Positions 22,401 to 37,400 are shown, counted from the stretch's first letter. The stretch: 64,000 nucleotides of DNA from Castor canadensis (GCF_047511655.1 NC_133387.1:23182353-23246352); one strand, 5' to 3'. The notes: generated by a model from the letters alone, not told the origin. A program made the numbers and translations.

Positions 22401-25400
22401 TGGGGGCATACACAGCTTGGTGTTTGCTTTTGGCTGCTCCTTTCCTGTTGTACCTCTGCTCCTGCTTCCTTGAGTCCCTCCTTCAGCAGCATGTTTCCAT
22501 TTTCAATTCAGTCAGAGTCCTACCATCTTTGTCCCATGTCCCTACCCCAGGGGCCTGGAGTTGGGGATTTCTGAGGACAAGCACTGCCATCACCCACACT
22601 GCCACCATGGCCCAGTCAGTGTGTGGACTCAGCCAAAGGGTCTGCAGGAAGCCACCAGCTTGCATGTGCCTTCCAAACCACAGCTAGCCCTCAAAGCACC
22701 ACTCCTAGGTGGGACAGTGAGGTACAGCCCTCACCCCAGGCCTGAGGGGGGTGCTACTGAGTAAATGCTGGCGACTATAGCCACCCTGCTGGGCTGTCTT
22801 CCCTAGACCTGCACTGTCACCTGTGCTGTGGGCCCACAGCCCACCTTGGAGCACACCATGAAGTTGCTTCTCATCCTGAGGCCACCCTGGTTTTGGCTTT
22901 TCCATGACCACAGTGGACCAAGGCAGCAGATAGAGAGCTTCTGCAGTGTGCGGCTGGCTTGGCTCCTGGGGAGATACGAGCTGGGAGCCCCTTGTCCACT
23001 GTTCTGGAGAGGCTGTTCTTGGGCCAGGAAATTCTGTGGTTTTACCCTGGAGCCCTGGGACAATCTGGAAGTCTGATACTTTCTACACAAAAATCACATA
23101 GTGAATTCCACAGGCACCTCAGGACATAGCCATAGCTCCCTTGGGGGCCTCCTGGGTGTTCATGTATGGGGAAAGGTGTGTGTATGGGGGTGGTGGCAGG
23201 TGTATGGGGAGAAACGCAGGTGGGGCCATCTGAGCTAGGTATCGAACTGCAGAGCAGGGAGAAGAAGACACATTTGGAGAAGGAGTAGCTGCTCCATCCA
23301 GACACGCAGGAGTCCTCCCTGCTAGCCTCAGTTTCCTCATGTGTGAAACCCAGCAGCTCCTGGAGATACTTGGCTATCATGGAAGGGCCTGAGCACCTGT
23401 GGGGACTGTCTCCCCTTCATCTCACAGCAGGTGAGATGTGTGCCAACTCCTCTGTCCCCAACGGCTGGGAAGAGAGGAGGGCATCAAGGGGCATTTATGC
23501 CCTGCAGGTGAGGCTGGCTGCCTCATTCCCCTGAGATCTTGATGCCAAAGAACTGGCACCCTGCATTCTGCCCATCTGTTGATATTGTTCCCTGGTGGGG
23601 GGATCCGGTAGCACCAAGGGCTCCTACTTTTTTTTTTTTTGCGGTATTGGGACTTGAACTCAGGGCCTACACCTTGAGCCACTCCATCAGCCCTTTTTTT
23701 GTGTGTTGGGTGTTTTCAAGATAGAGTCTCATGAACTGTTTGCTGGCTTGGAACCATGATCCTCCTGATCTCCGCCCCCTGAGTAGCTAGGATTACTGGA
23801 GCCTGGCAAGGGTCCCTCCTTCTGACAGGACTGCAGAGGACAGTGATACTCCCCTATTTTTGTTTGTTTAGTTTTTAAATTTTTTTTCTTTTTGGCAGTA
23901 CTGGGGTTTGAATTCAGGGCCTTCTGCTTGCTAGGCAGGCACTCTACAACTTGAGCCACTCCCCCAGCCTCCCCTGGTTTTGAAGAGGAAGAACCATTCC
24001 CAGCACTGTTCACGGGGCACTGTGGGTGCAGGCACAGCCTGGCCCTGGCCTCTGCTCCTCCAGTCTGAGGAGTGGGCATCGGCTCCTCTGCCTGGACATC
24101 TTTGGGCAGCTTGTCATCCCTGTGCCCGCAGAGACCAGGCAGTAAGAGAGGCCAAGACACGCAGCAGGTCCGGGGCCCAGGGCCGCTGAAATCCCACAGG
24201 CCTGGTTGTACTGTTGCCTCCTCCAGAGGCAGGGAGTTGCTGTGTTCCCACTTTCCAGATGGGTCCTCCAAGGCGAGAGGAGAGTGGCAACTTACCCAGA
24301 GGCTTGTCTTGAGGTCCCACGAAGCCACTTCCACTTTATTTTTTATTTTTTTGGTGGGACTGGGGTTTGAACTCAGGGCTTCACGCTTGCACAGCAGGTG
24401 CTCAACTGCTTGAGCCACTCCTCCAGTCCATTTTGCTCTCGTTACTTTGGAGACAGGGTCTCACGAACTGACCTGGAACCTCGATCCTCCTGATCTCAGC
24501 CTCTCAAAGTAGCTAGGATTACAGGCATGATACACCTGGTCCCTTTCCACTTTAGGTTTCCCTTAGTGTTCTGGGCATGGGAGAGACTGGAGAAACTTGG
24601 CCTCCACCTCTGGGATTTTGCAGCCACCTTGTGGAGTACCAAGACTGGAAACAGCAAAGAGAGCAGAGATAAATGAGGCTGAAGGGCCAGATGTGGTGAC
24701 TCATGCCTGTAATCCCAGCTGCTCAGGAGGTGGAGATTGGGAGGACTGCTGTTTGAGTCCAGTCCTGAGGAAGAAGTTAGTGAGAACCCATTCTCAACCA
24801 ATCAGCTGAGCAAGGCCTGCACAAAAACACAAGACCCTAATGGGAAAAATAAAAGAGGGCTGTGGGAGTGGCTCAAGTGGTAGATCGCCAGCTAAGCAAG
24901 CGTGAAGCCCTGAGTTCAAAACCCTCCCCACCCCAAAAGAAAAAGGTGAGGATAGGAGTGCAGGCCACAGATGGTGCCTTCCTTCCCTCAACCCTGCCCC
25001 AAGGCTGACTTCAGAAGCAGTCTTGAGGGACCTAAGCCAGCCCAACCTCTTTCCTGACTTGCGAAACCTCAGAGGGAACTTTCCGTGTAGCTTCCAGTCT
25101 CTTGGGAAGAGCGCTGTGAAGGTCACCCACGTGGGATCATCTGTGTTGTTTACTGTGCTCACGCCTTCTGTCCCCCTCTGGTGTCATTTAACCTCCTTGA
25201 CTACTTCGGTGGAGGGGATGAATGTGCTGCTGTTTGGACACCTGGCTGGGATCTCAATTCCCTTCCTAGATGGAGCCACAGGGAACTGGCTTTCTTGACC
25301 AGCCCTGATTCTCCAGCGGGTGAGGACTTGGCTTTGTTTCAAAGGAGCCTGGCCTTTAACTCCCCAGGGACGACAAGACGCCTAGTTCTGATGTTTACTT

Positions 25401-28400
25401 ATGCCCATTACCTGGTTTGTTCTTTTGAAGGAATACCCTGACACCCTCCCTCCCTATGTCACTTCCCCGCCAGTGCCACTGTCTTCAAACACCAGCAATC
25501 CTGATTTTGTGCCCATGGTGGGTGTCATGCTTTTTTCTCCACCTTCCAGGGCCAACTGGGCAGTTGAGTGATGAAGTTTGGAGCCAAATTTGAAAGTAAG
25601 TGGGGTGACAGTTGTGAGCTGGACAGCTCCTGCCCCAAGTATGGGGGTGAGCCTGGAATGCTCTGCTGCCATCACTGTGGGTAGTTCTGCAGTGAGAAGG
25701 TCACAGGTGTTGTTCCTGGAAAGTGACACAGAACAGAGCGTGGAGATTTGGAAAGCTGTGACCTTCAGCTTCCGTCATTCCCTGGGAAATTCACAGAACT
25801 TTCTCCCTCATTCCCGGAGGGGCACTCTTGGTTTCAGAGGTGATGGTCCCATAGCTGAGGATGCAGGACTTTCCTCTGGCCTCAGGCCTTTGTTTGTGAC
25901 AGGTCAGGAGTGAAGGCCGGTCCCTGGCCAAGGAGAAACTGTACACATCTGGCTGTTTTCACGGCTGGGGATGGGGCGTGGGAATGACAATGTGCTCCCT
26001 CGGAAAAATATTTACCAAGGCTGTTTTTGAACTTAACTGCGGAGGGAAGAGTTGAGAGCCAAATGCGCACGCACTTTGGCTCTGGAAATGTGCGTGTGCC
26101 CAAGGTCACATAGCAGGCCCTCCTGGGAGGAGGCGGGGACCAGTGCCACACGGTGTGGGAAGGAGTGGTGCACGGGGCTCCCCAGATGGTCTGGGCTACG
26201 CTGGGCCCTGTGGCCTTCCCTGGTCTAGTAACCCACCTCCCGAAAGGCAGGGTCTGGCTAATATGGGAAGGCCTCTGTAAATGCGAGTCATCAAGTCTTA
26301 AGTGCAACCGTGATGGGAGTAGGTGTGTAACAGGTGGATGCATAGAAAATTCCAGCATACGAGAGAGGCAGCATGTCCACACCTGTGCCCTCTGGTCTCA
26401 GTGGTCGCAGAGGTAGCAGTACACATGCAGTGACAAGACGGGTCCCTGATATTGGTGTCCCCAGTCCCCTTAAGGATGTTGGCAGGTCTGACTTCCTCAT
26501 CCAGCCAGTCCTGCCCCTCAGAACGACAGTCTCTGTAAACTTGGAGTTTTCAGATATTTTCCCCAAGCTGTATACATTTATTTAATATTCATATTGTCCC
26601 AAGATGGCTATTGCTCCCTTTGTTGAAGGACAGTAAATCAAGGCCCACACAGAACCCAGGCCTCTCATTGCAGGAGCTCACTTTGGCCTTTACTGTTGGT
26701 GGCTGCATACTTGTCGCACAGGTGACCATTGAAACTGAGCTTAGGTACTGTCCTGCCCCAGGTGCTATCCTGTTGTGGTGACCTTTGTCCAGAAGCCCTC
26801 TAGACAGGTGAGGGGAGCCCAGGCAGCTGGGCATCAACCCTGCCCCTGCCCGCTTACTGGCAGCAGGCTGGCTGCTCCTGGGCGCCCTGCCCAGCCAGAC
26901 AAATCAGGGTTCACATGGTCTGCTGCAGGCCCAGGGATTAGGAGGCCCAGCGAGGGTATTGTTTTAAGGAGGTTAGTTTTCTTTCCTGCTCAGGAAGATC
27001 CCAGCCCCTTCCCTGGGTAGGCTGGCTCTCCAGACAAAGCCTCCAGGGCCTCTGCCTGGCCCCCCTTGTCAGCAGCAGCTGTGATAGGGGTTGAGAGGCA
27101 AGGGGAGGGGGCAGAGAGGAGCTGTGGGCTCTGCTAAAGGTGGCAGCAGAGCTGCATCTTTGGCATGGTTGTTGGCATTCTAGGCTCTCCTGACACCTCT
27201 GTCTCTAGGTACAGAACTGTGGTCATGAGTTCTCCAAGGAGTGTACTTGGAAGGTTCCTGATGACAGGCTCAGCAGTATGGCTTAGGAGTGGGGTTTGGC
27301 CTCTGACCTCTGAGAGATGTGGAGGTGGGATGTGACCAACTCCAGGCCTTCAATTTTTTTTTTTTTTTTTTTGGCAGTACTGGGGTTTGAACCCAGGGCC
27401 TCTTGCTTGCTAGGCAGGCACTCTACCACTTGAGCCATTCCCCCAGCCCTTTTGCTTTAGTTGTTCCTAGGTTAGCATCTCATGTTTATGTCCAGGCCAT
27501 CCTGGACCACAATCCTCCTGTTTATTTAACAGGAACGACAGGTGCACAGCACCTACCCATCTATTGGTTAAGATGCGGTCTTGCTGAATTTTTGCACAGG
27601 CTGCTCCTGAACTGCAATTTTCCCATCCTCTGCCTCTTGAGTAGCCAGAATTACAGGTGTGAGCCACTGTGCTTGGTCTAGGCCTACAGTTTTTTTTTTT
27701 TCAGAAGGGATGGCAGAGGCAATTGAGCCCTAACCTCTCTGTGTGTTATGTGGAAACTGAGGCCTGCTTAGCTGCAGACCTGGCCTAGGCAGGCCTCTGG
27801 CTCCACATTACCATCTGCCTGTACCCACCACTCGCATGACAGCTAGCAGGCCTGGGACATGGAGATGAGTGGAGTGGCCCACGCAGACATGGCCTGCTAC
27901 TGTGTGAGTGAGGAGGCCGGGGCCTGGGGCCCAGCATGCATTGGAGCCAGCCCTCCTGGTCCATCTCTTTATGCCTGACCTTCGAAGTTTGCACAGAGGT
28001 TCCCCAAAGTCATGGCCTGCAGTGTTCATGACAGCCTTCTTCATAAACCGGAAGCCACCCAAATACCCACAAGCAGTGGGATATTATAAGTGGTGGCACA
28101 TTCACGCAGCAGAGGCTGTAATGGCAACACAGAGAGAAGGAAGAGTCACACAAGCCCAGGGAATGAAGCCAGAGCTGAGTGCTGCCATTGATAAAAAAGT
28201 CAGAAACAGCAAGATTGCTTAGCATGTGTGGCACCCCTAGGTAGGTAGGTAGATAGACAGACAGATAGAAAGATAGACTAGATAGACAGATAGACTAGAT
28301 AGATAGATAAGACTTAGCTAGACAGCCAGCTACAGACAGATAGACACATGGACAGACTAGATAAACAGATAGAAAAATGGATAGCTAGATAGACTAGATA

Positions 28401-31400
28401 GACAGATACACTAGATAAACAGAGAGATGGATGGATGGATGGATGGACAGACTAGATAGGACTAGACAGACAGATAGATAGACCAGATAGATGATAGATA
28501 GACAGGTAGATAGGTAGATGGACAGGTAGATAGATAGATGACAGATAGATTGGTGATAGATAGACAGACAGATAGACAGACATATAGCCATGCAAAGCTA
28601 ACCTGTGATATCTTAAGTCAGAACAGCGGTTACCCTTGGGAGACAGAGTGGGAACACAGCACAGGCATCTGAGATACGATGTCCTATTTTGTGATCTTAA
28701 TGTACTGTGTCCTAGGGTTGGTGGAGTGGCTGAAGTGGTAGAGTGCCTGCTTAGCAAGTGTGAGGTCCTGAGTTCAATCCCCAGTACCACCCAAAAAAAA
28801 AAAAAAAGTACTGTGTTCTGAAAGTCTCTAATTCTTCAGAGAAACATTTTCTTTTCTGAAAAACAAGTATTTCACATAAATCCAGAGCGCTTCCTTACAA
28901 AACTACTTAGTGTCCAAGTACAGTCAGGGTTAATTATCACAAAACATGAACCCTCAAAAAAAGAATACTCATTGTGTGTATTGTGTTACCATTTGGTGGT
29001 GGAACGCGTGGTACTTACGTGCACACTCACCCATGCCTGCCAGGTCCTCCTGAGGCCTTCTTTCCATACTGGGAGCAATGGGTCCTTAAATTCAAAGCCC
29101 AGAGAGGTCTTTTACAGACAGGTCATCCAGCTGTCAAGTGAGGAAAAGCCTGGGCCAAGTCAGTCACTTCCTGTGGGTCAAGCTCCACTTCCCACGGTGA
29201 TTCACTGGGGTGAAAACCATGTTTTGGTCACCTAAATGTGACTTGGGGTGGGGTTCCCATGAGCATGGGGAAGTGAGACTCTGTAATGGGAAGAGGTGCA
29301 GGTGACTGGGAGGGATCTGGTTGCCATGGAGTCTTAGCAAATGTCCATAAGGATGGATGGTACTGTACTGGGAGCCTGCTGCCTTTGGTGGGTATGAGAG
29401 CAGGGGAGGACCAGGAAAGTTGCTTTACATGGGCGCTGGTGGCACATGCCTATAATCCTAGCTACTTGGGATGCTGAGTTTGGGAGGATCATGGTTTGAG
29501 ACCAGCATGGGCAGGTAGAAGCACCTGCCCCATCATTTGAAGTGTCCCTTCCATCTCACCCACACCCTTCAGGAACAAGGAGGCGGAAGTGATTGAGCTT
29601 CACTTCCTACACCCAGGGGAGTCAGCCTCTCTCCCACACTGTCCCACCGCCACCCAAGTGGTCTGACACTAGGTGTGGGAAGCCCAGCACTGATAGATGA
29701 GGTCCCAGTTGCCCAGCCTTTTCCTGCTGAGACTGGGGTCTGGGGTTGCTGGCAGGGCACAACTTCAGGCTGATAGCAGGAAAGCCCCTTCTCTGAGGGG
29801 GTGAGGACATACTTCCTGGAGCCGGCCTGCCCAGGCCCTGGTTTCCTCTTCCTTCTGCAGGCAGCCTCTTGTCTGGTCTCCCCTTGGCCACAGCCCCCTC
29901 ACGCTGCCATCATGTCTCCCTCCTCAAATTGGTCCTGCTTTTCCCGGGAAGCCTGGGAGGGAAGAGCCGTGGACCCACACTCCCCTTACCAAGTCCTGTG
30001 CAGGTGTGGACACCCTGAGGGATGGAGGAAGAGGTGGTCAGTACAGCTCTATAACAGGAAGTAGGTGGGGACAGAACTGAGGGCCAGAAGTGGAGGCGCC
30101 TTTCCCTCCTCCGTTGGACACAGCTCCCTGTAGACAATCACAGGTCATGTTAACTGAGTACTGCTGTGCACCCACTGCTCAAGGAACTTAAAGATACCAG
30201 ATTGCCCTGCCCTCTTTGACAGATGGGGAAACTGAGGAATGGAGTTGAGACCCTTGTATTAAATTGAGACCCCTGCCTGGCCACACTGCCAGTGGGTGGG
30301 CTTGAAACCAGGTGACCAGCCTCTTGCCCACTGTTCTGCACTGCTTATGGAGGTCACAGTGGGACCGGGCAGGGGTGTGTGGCAGATCGGAGTGGGGGTT
30401 ATCTTCGGACACTGTGCCCCACTCCAAGGGAGGAGGGTGGACCAGGAGGGATGAGGAGACAGTGGGGTGAGCCAGGGTGTATTCCTGCATGGAAGGCTGC
30501 TTTTCCCCATGGCTGAGATGCCCACACTGGACAGTGGCTGCCCTCCTCTGCCCAGGGATGCAGCCAGACAACCCCACCCTGGGGAGCAAGTGCCAGGCAG
30601 GTCAGCTGAAACAAGCTGATAAGATCAGAATGCTTCCAGATTTGAAGAATGGCTGACACTATCTCCCCTGAGGGGCTACTCTGGCCCCCTCATGCTGAGG
30701 AGCAGGACCTGTTCCCCTTGGGCTGCTGTCTGGCTGTCCACAGTCACCAAGGTTCACATTAGCCAACAGGAAGGGAGCATGGCCAGGACTTGGGCATACT
30801 TGTCACCTGATACTCAGGCTGGGTGGGGATGACAGGGCCGTTTGGGGACTGCCCTTCCTGCTGGCAGCTTCCACCGAGAGCCCCTGTCTTAGTGAGCTCA
30901 GCTCCTGTCGCAAGACTATAGGATACTCTATACTGGTGGCTTAAATGATAGGTACTTAGTCACAGTTCTGGATACCCAAGTTCAACATCGGGGTGGCGGT
31001 GTGATTAGGTTCTGGTGAGGGTTTGCAGATGGACACCTGTGTGCTGTGTCCTCACACGGCTCAGAGAGGAAGCTCTGGTCTCTCTTCTTAAAAGAACACT
31101 CATGCCATGGGAGCGGAGGTGGTGCCCCATCCTTGTGACCTCATCCAAACCTAACTTCCCTCACAGTGGGGGTTAGGGCCTTGACAGCAGGTTCAGGAAG
31201 TGGGGGGCACAGACATTCAGTCTGTCATACCCCTTCTGCCAAGGAAGCTGAGCAGCGCCAGCTCCAGGGCCAGTTAGAGCAGTCCAGAGAGCAATGCCAG
31301 AGGCATTATCTCCATTTCCCTCCTGGGAAGAAGGAAGGGCCCACGGAGCAGATGTCACCCGCTGGGAAAGTGAGTGCTCAGCTCAGCCGCCTTGGGGAAG

Positions 31401-34400
31401 GACCCCTGAGACCCTATGGAAGGCCCAGAGCAAGGTCTGGCAGTGGGTACACAGGAGAAGTCACAGTAAAAGTAGACCTGGTATGACCCCAGAATCACTC
31501 TCAGGAAAGGACATCCACAACCCCAGAAAACCATTGGCCCACTTCAGATGAGTTTCAACAGGGAAGATGGCCCGTGGGGGACCTCGGGGTCAGAGGCAGC
31601 CCATGCATGTCCCTTAACCCCAACAGCCCAGGAGGACAGCAGCTGGTCCTGTGTGGTCCCTGCCTTCAGAGCGTTTTGGTTTTATTTCCATGGACAGATG
31701 ACAGCTAGGGGTGGTGAGCCAGGATAAAGGAGGGAGGACAGTCAGACTAGAGTGCCCAGGTGGTAGCCTCGTCCCCCTGCCTTCCTGCCTGCCATCCACA
31801 CGCCCTCTTCCTGGGCATTCTTTCCTGTTTCCTCTCCTGCTATTAATAGTTGAATTAGCCCCATGTCTGGAAGTGGCAGGGACCAGAAATAAGCCAGCCC
31901 TCAAAGAAGGGTTAAGCAGTGCCCAGCTCTCCCCACCCCTTGGGGGGAACCTGGCCCCAGGCTAACATGGCCTTGGGGACCAGCATCCCTGTCATTTGCT
32001 CCCTGCTATCTGCTGACCTCTGCGTGCTCTCCATCTCAGTGCTTGTCATCATTTGGTGACTTCAGGACTCACGTGTATAAATCAAGAAATAGCCTAGCCT
32101 CTGTGTCCTGACCCTGGTTCTATCTCTTCTTCGTTCACATTCCCCCTCTCACACCCGAACCTTATCACCACTGCAAAGCACCCCAACTCCTAAAGTGGAG
32201 TGCTGACTCCCCGTGCTAGGTCACTGTCTCTGTGCTCCATTTGTACAATCATCCTTTCGTATCTGCAGGAGATTAGTTCTGCAGGATCTTCCACTCCCCC
32301 CCACTCCATGGTACCCAAATCCACTGATGTACCAGTCCCTCAGTAAGATGTCACAGTATTTGCATGTGACCTACACATGGCCTCCTGTATACTTTCAGTC
32401 ATCTCTGGATTACCTGTAATACCTAATGCAATACAAATGCTGTGTAAGTAGTCATATGGTATCGTTTAGGGAATAATGACAAGAAAAAAGTCTGTATGCG
32501 AGCAGCACAGGTGCAGTCCTGCCCTAAACCCCTGCACCTTCTCCTGCCATCATCCTTGCCTTTGCAAAACCCCATTCCCAGGGGAGCAACACCTTCACTT
32601 TTTTCCATCCTCTGCCCCAGCAGCTGAACAGCCTACAGTCTGGCTGGTTGGATTAATTTTGAATTAATGATGCCATGTCTTGATCTGGGTCCAAATGCTA
32701 GCTGGCCATCCATCAAATCTTACTTCTTAAAGTGTGGTTCTCTGACCAGCAGCCTCGGAACTGCTCTGGAGCTTGAGAGAACTGCAAATTGTTGTGCTTT
32801 GTGACACTGCAGAATGAGGAACACTGGGTCGGTCCCAGCAGGCACTGTTCTAAGGAGCCCTCTGGGGATGCTGACCTCAGTGAGGTTTAGGAAGCACTTC
32901 TCCCACAGGTTCAGGCTTTCTTTTTCCTTCAGTTTTCCACGGAAGCTCTGTCTCTTGTTTCCTCTGCACCCTGCAGCTGATTGCATGCAGCCTGCACTGA
33001 GTCCATCACACAGAAACTCCTCCACTGTCGATGTAAAATCTCCTCACACCCATGTTACAGATAGATGTACAGAGGTCTCTGTCACCTTCTTCCAGCTGTT
33101 GCTGTTCTCTCTGCTTCCCAGCCTCTGACAGAGGAGGTCACCCATGAGAGCTTACTGTCCTACCTTGCATTCGGTCTATAGCCAGCCCAAGTCCAGCTTC
33201 CACCTGCACTGTGTCCGTTAAAACTAAGTTGGGCTAGGTGCCAGTGGCTCACACCTATAATCCTAGCTACTCAGGTGGCAGAGATCAGGAGGATTGTGGT
33301 CGAAGCTAGCCTGGGCAAATATTTTGCAAGATACTATCTTGAAAAAATCCATCACAAAAAAAGGGCTGGTGGAGTGGCTCAAGGTGTAGCCCCTGAGTTC
33401 AGGCCCCAGTACCACAAAAGAAAGGTGGAAGTTAGGGTTGCTGGTGGTTTCCTTGTCCAGGCTCATCCCTCAGCACAACTGGCCACACCCGCCTTCACAG
33501 TAAAATCCAGAAGTCCCTGGAGCACCTCCCTATTACACTGAGAGGTACCTGAAATCCAAATTCAGTATTACATCCTCTGGAAGGTTTTACTTGGTGTTTT
33601 CTGTGTTTCTGTTCTTTTGCCAAATTTTGAACTCTTTAAATGGAATCAAATAAGTTTTTATTTTGTTTTTACTGTCCTGGGGATTGAACTCATGGTCTCA
33701 CACTGGCTTGTCTGGTGCTCTACCACTTGAGCCACTTTGCCAGCTTTAGTTTGCCTTGGACTGCAATCCTCTGTCACTGCCTTCTGAGTAGCCGGGATTA
33801 CAGGTGTGCTGTCTCCATGAAGGGCCCTAAGTATTCTTTTTTTGTTTGTTTAAATAAACTTTTTGAGACGGCCTCACTATGCGGCCCAGGACGGGCTCAA
33901 ATGCATAGTCTTCCTACCTCTGCCTCCTGAGTGTTGTGATCACAGGCCTGTGCTACCACGCCTGGATTTCAGACAAGTATTCTTGTTCTTGCTTTTATTG
34001 TTTGATTAGTTAATGCTTATAAATATAGCATTATTTATAAGCTATATAAATAGCTTACTCTTTCAGTGCTGTATAGTATTCCAGCATATAATATGACTAT
34101 TTATCCCATACTAGTGTTTTTGCTTCTTACCTACATGGAGCCAACATAAAAACACTCTTAGAGGCATGTACACATCTCCAAAGGGTGAACGCCTCATGGT
34201 ACAACCGGAAAGTTGTGGGTTGAGAAGCATGCGTGATAATGCCATTCTGTTTTCCAAACTATTTGTAGCAAATATTCTCAATACCACTCATCTGGCTTCA
34301 AAAGTTCTCCCAATCTGGCAGGTGTGAAGTGATAATTCCTCCTTATTTTGCATTTCACTAATGCTAACATTTTTTGATGTTCACAGGCAATTTTTGCAAG

Positions 34401-37400
34401 TTTTTTCTATGAAAACCTGTTGTGTTAGTCACTTCATTGCTGTGACAAACCTGAGATAAACACCTTAAAGGAGGAAAGATTTGTTTTGGTTCACTGTTTC
34501 AGAATTTTTAGTGCATGGTTGTGTGGCTCTGGGTTTCTAGGGCTGTAAGCAGAGCATCATGGAGAAGGGTGTAGGTTGGGAAGTTGCTCACCTTATGGCC
34601 CCCAGGAAGCAGAGAGGGAGGGGAAGGGATGGGGTTGGGAACAAGGCCTACCCTTTCAGGGTATGCCCCCAGTGACCCACTCTTCCAACTAAGCCTCACG
34701 CCCTAGTTCCCACCTCCTCCCACCTCCCAGTAATGCTGTCCTTTTGGGACCGAGTCTTCAGTGAGCCTTCAGGGGACATTTCATATCCAAACCAGGATGT
34801 GTTTAATTCTTTTGTCTATTCTTTCTTTTTTTGGTGGTACTCAATTTGAACTCAGGAACTTGTGCTTGCTAGGCAGACATTCAACCAACTTGAGCCACAC
34901 CCCAGCCCTTTTGTCTATTTTTCTGTTGGATTGTTGTTTTCTGGTATAGAAGTTTGGGGGGAGAACATTTACAATTTTTTGGAATAAGGATAATTTGTTC
35001 CTTCTCTTATTTCTCTGTTCAATCATTCATCAGAATAGACTCATGAGTATTTCTTCATTCTTTCAGTTCCAGCCCAATACTTTCATTTTGTTGCACAAAC
35101 TGCTCCAGATTTGGCTGTCAGGAGCTCTGGCAGGCTGGCTCCTGTGCCTTTTGTGTTTGCCTCTTTTTTCTTTTTCAGCCCTTCCTAACTTTCTAGCATT
35201 ACAAGATGCCCCGGGCTCACCTTGTGTTTTCCTACACGGGCACCAGAACCAAGCTGTTTCTCCAAGGAGCCCTGTTCATTTTACTGAAGAACAGAATTGG
35301 AGAGATTCTGGTCACCAGTTGTGCTTTGTGCTGCTGGTTTGTCACTGCTTCTAGGCGCTGGTGGTGCATAGAACCACACGTCTGTTGTCTGTCCATCTGT
35401 ACATGTACTGAAACACGAGGTCATAGTGATGTCTGTTTACAAGCAGCGCTGGGTTCATTTAGCCTGTGCTCCTGTAACTCTTCTGAAAAATAGTTGTTCA
35501 GCTGGGTACTGTAAAATACAGAGCTGTATATAGACCCTGTGTATGTATATTTATATTTTCTTTTTGGCAGTACTGGGGTTGAACTCAGGGCCTCACACTT
35601 GGCTAAACAGGCACTCTTACCGCTTGAGCCACTCCACCAGCTCTTTTTTGTGATGGGTTTTTTTTGTCAAGATAGAGTCTCGAACTATTTGTCCAGGCTG
35701 GTTTTGAACCATGATCCTCCTGATCTCTGCCTCCTGAGTAGCTAGGATTACAGGTGTGAGCCCCCAGCGCCCAACTAGACAGTGTATCCTGAATAGTAAA
35801 ACTGTTTCCCAAGTGGGACTGCGTTCTCAATCTCAAGCTGTTTTATGTGCAGAAGGTTGAAGAGATGATCACATAAAGAAAACTTGAACCGCCCATCTCA
35901 GCACCGGAAAGAGGGTTAGTCTTGCTCATTGGAAGCTTACGTCACACGTGTGATATAATTTTTGTTTTCTTCGTCTCCATTACATCCTGGATTTCCTGGA
36001 ACACTCCAGTTCACTGCTTTTCTAAATTTGTATGAAGTAAAGGTAATTCATACAAATGTACGATTTGTGGATGTCTTCTTCTACCCATTGCTCCAGCAGC
36101 GTATATAACAGTTCCATTGCCTTAAAAATACCTCGTGCGTAGCTGTCCTCCCCATCCTTCGCCCTGTGCTAACTATGGTTTGTTTTCTATCCCCACAGTT
36201 TGGCCTTTTTCATAATATCATATAGGTAGATCCAAACATTAGGTAGCCTGTCAACTTCTTTCATTGAACAAAATACATATATTTAAGATTGAACTATGCT
36301 ATTATATGTCACATGGCTTACTAGTTCTTTCTTTTTACTGGTGAGTAGTCATTTTATGAACATACCACAATTTTTTTTTTGTTTTTGGTAGTTGGGTTTG
36401 AACTCAGGGCCTCACACTTGCCAGGCAGGCATTCTACCACTTGAACCACTCTGCCAGCCCTTTTTTGTGTTGGGTATTTTTCAAGATAGGGTCTTAGGAA
36501 CTCTATACCTGGGCTGGCTTGGAACTGCTATCTTTCTGATCTCTGCCTCCTGAGTAGCTAGGATTATAGGCATGAGCCACCATGCCCAGCTCCATTCGCT
36601 ATTGAAAGGATATCTTGGTGGCTTCCAGGTTTGAGTGATTATAAATAATACTGCTTTAAACCAGGCATGGTGGCACATGCCTGTAATCCTAGTGTTTGGG
36701 AGTCTGAGGCAGGAGGATCTTGAGTTTGAAGCCAGCCTGGGCTGTTTAGTGAATCCAAGGCCAGCCTGAGTTACGTAGTGAGACCCCGTCTCAAGAAACC
36801 AATGGTTGGGGCTGTAGCTCTGTGGTAGAGTACTTGCCTGGCCTGCTCAAGGCCCAGGGTTCCATCCCCAGACACACACACACATCCCGCTGAACTGTCT
36901 TCCACAGTGCTGCACCGTTCTGCATTGCTAGCAGCAATGCATGCAAGTTTTAATTTAGTGTTTGGTACTGTCAGGTTGTTTTTAGCTATTATAATAGGGG
37001 GTGTGTAATGATACTGCATTGTAGTTTTAATTTGCATTTGCCTAGTGACTAATGTTGAGCATCTTTTTATATATATTTTTTTGCCATTTGTATAGCTTTG
37101 GCAAATTAATTTCCTCATAGATATTTTGCCTACATTTTTGGGAGGGAATGAAACCCAGCGCCTTCCATGTGCCAGGCAAACATTCTGTCACTGAGCTACA
37201 CTTCCCAGGCCTTTTTTGGCCATTTTTAAAAATTGAGGGTTTTTTTTTTAATTGTTTTAAGAGAATCTACCCCCTCCCCCCACCATGGGCTTGTTTTGCA
37301 GTAGTGTTCAGGACTGGAAAAGAGGGTGTCTTTATCTCTTCCCAGCCTTCAGGACAAAGCACTGACTCTTCCCTTGTAAGTACGAAGGTAGCCGGCAGCT

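Larger units (their letters stand above)
36060..37130 (-). repeat. Old LINE-1 3' region, minus strand, split by SINEs
   Basis: 'gttccattgccttaaaaata', 'ttgaactatgctattatatg', 'atcttggtggcttccaggtt', 'gtcttccacagtgctgcacc' and 'gactaatgttgagcatcttt' are antisense to the 3' end of old L1 ORF2. Interrupted by SINEs at 36370-36592 and 36660-36884. Confidence 0.65.

Noticed and set aside
21591..22574. 327-codon plus-strand open frame
   Set aside because: It begins in an ID SINE, crosses a reverse B1 element, and has no splice or domain support.
23729..24418. 229-codon minus-strand open frame
   Set aside because: Both ends translate SINE sequence (the '[11 protein letters not shown]' and '[10 protein letters not shown]' motifs seen at many SINEs here); the middle is not protein-like.
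28233..28585. CRISPR-like array
   Set aside because: The units are 4 bp with no unique spacers, and the DNA is mammalian.
28394..28591. Ser/Ile/Tyr-rich repeat peptide on the minus strand
   Set aside because: It is the translation of the tetranucleotide microsatellite.
35206..35493. 95-codon open frame starting '[12 protein letters not shown]'
   Set aside because: The DNA matches an old LINE-1 segment and shows no gene features.
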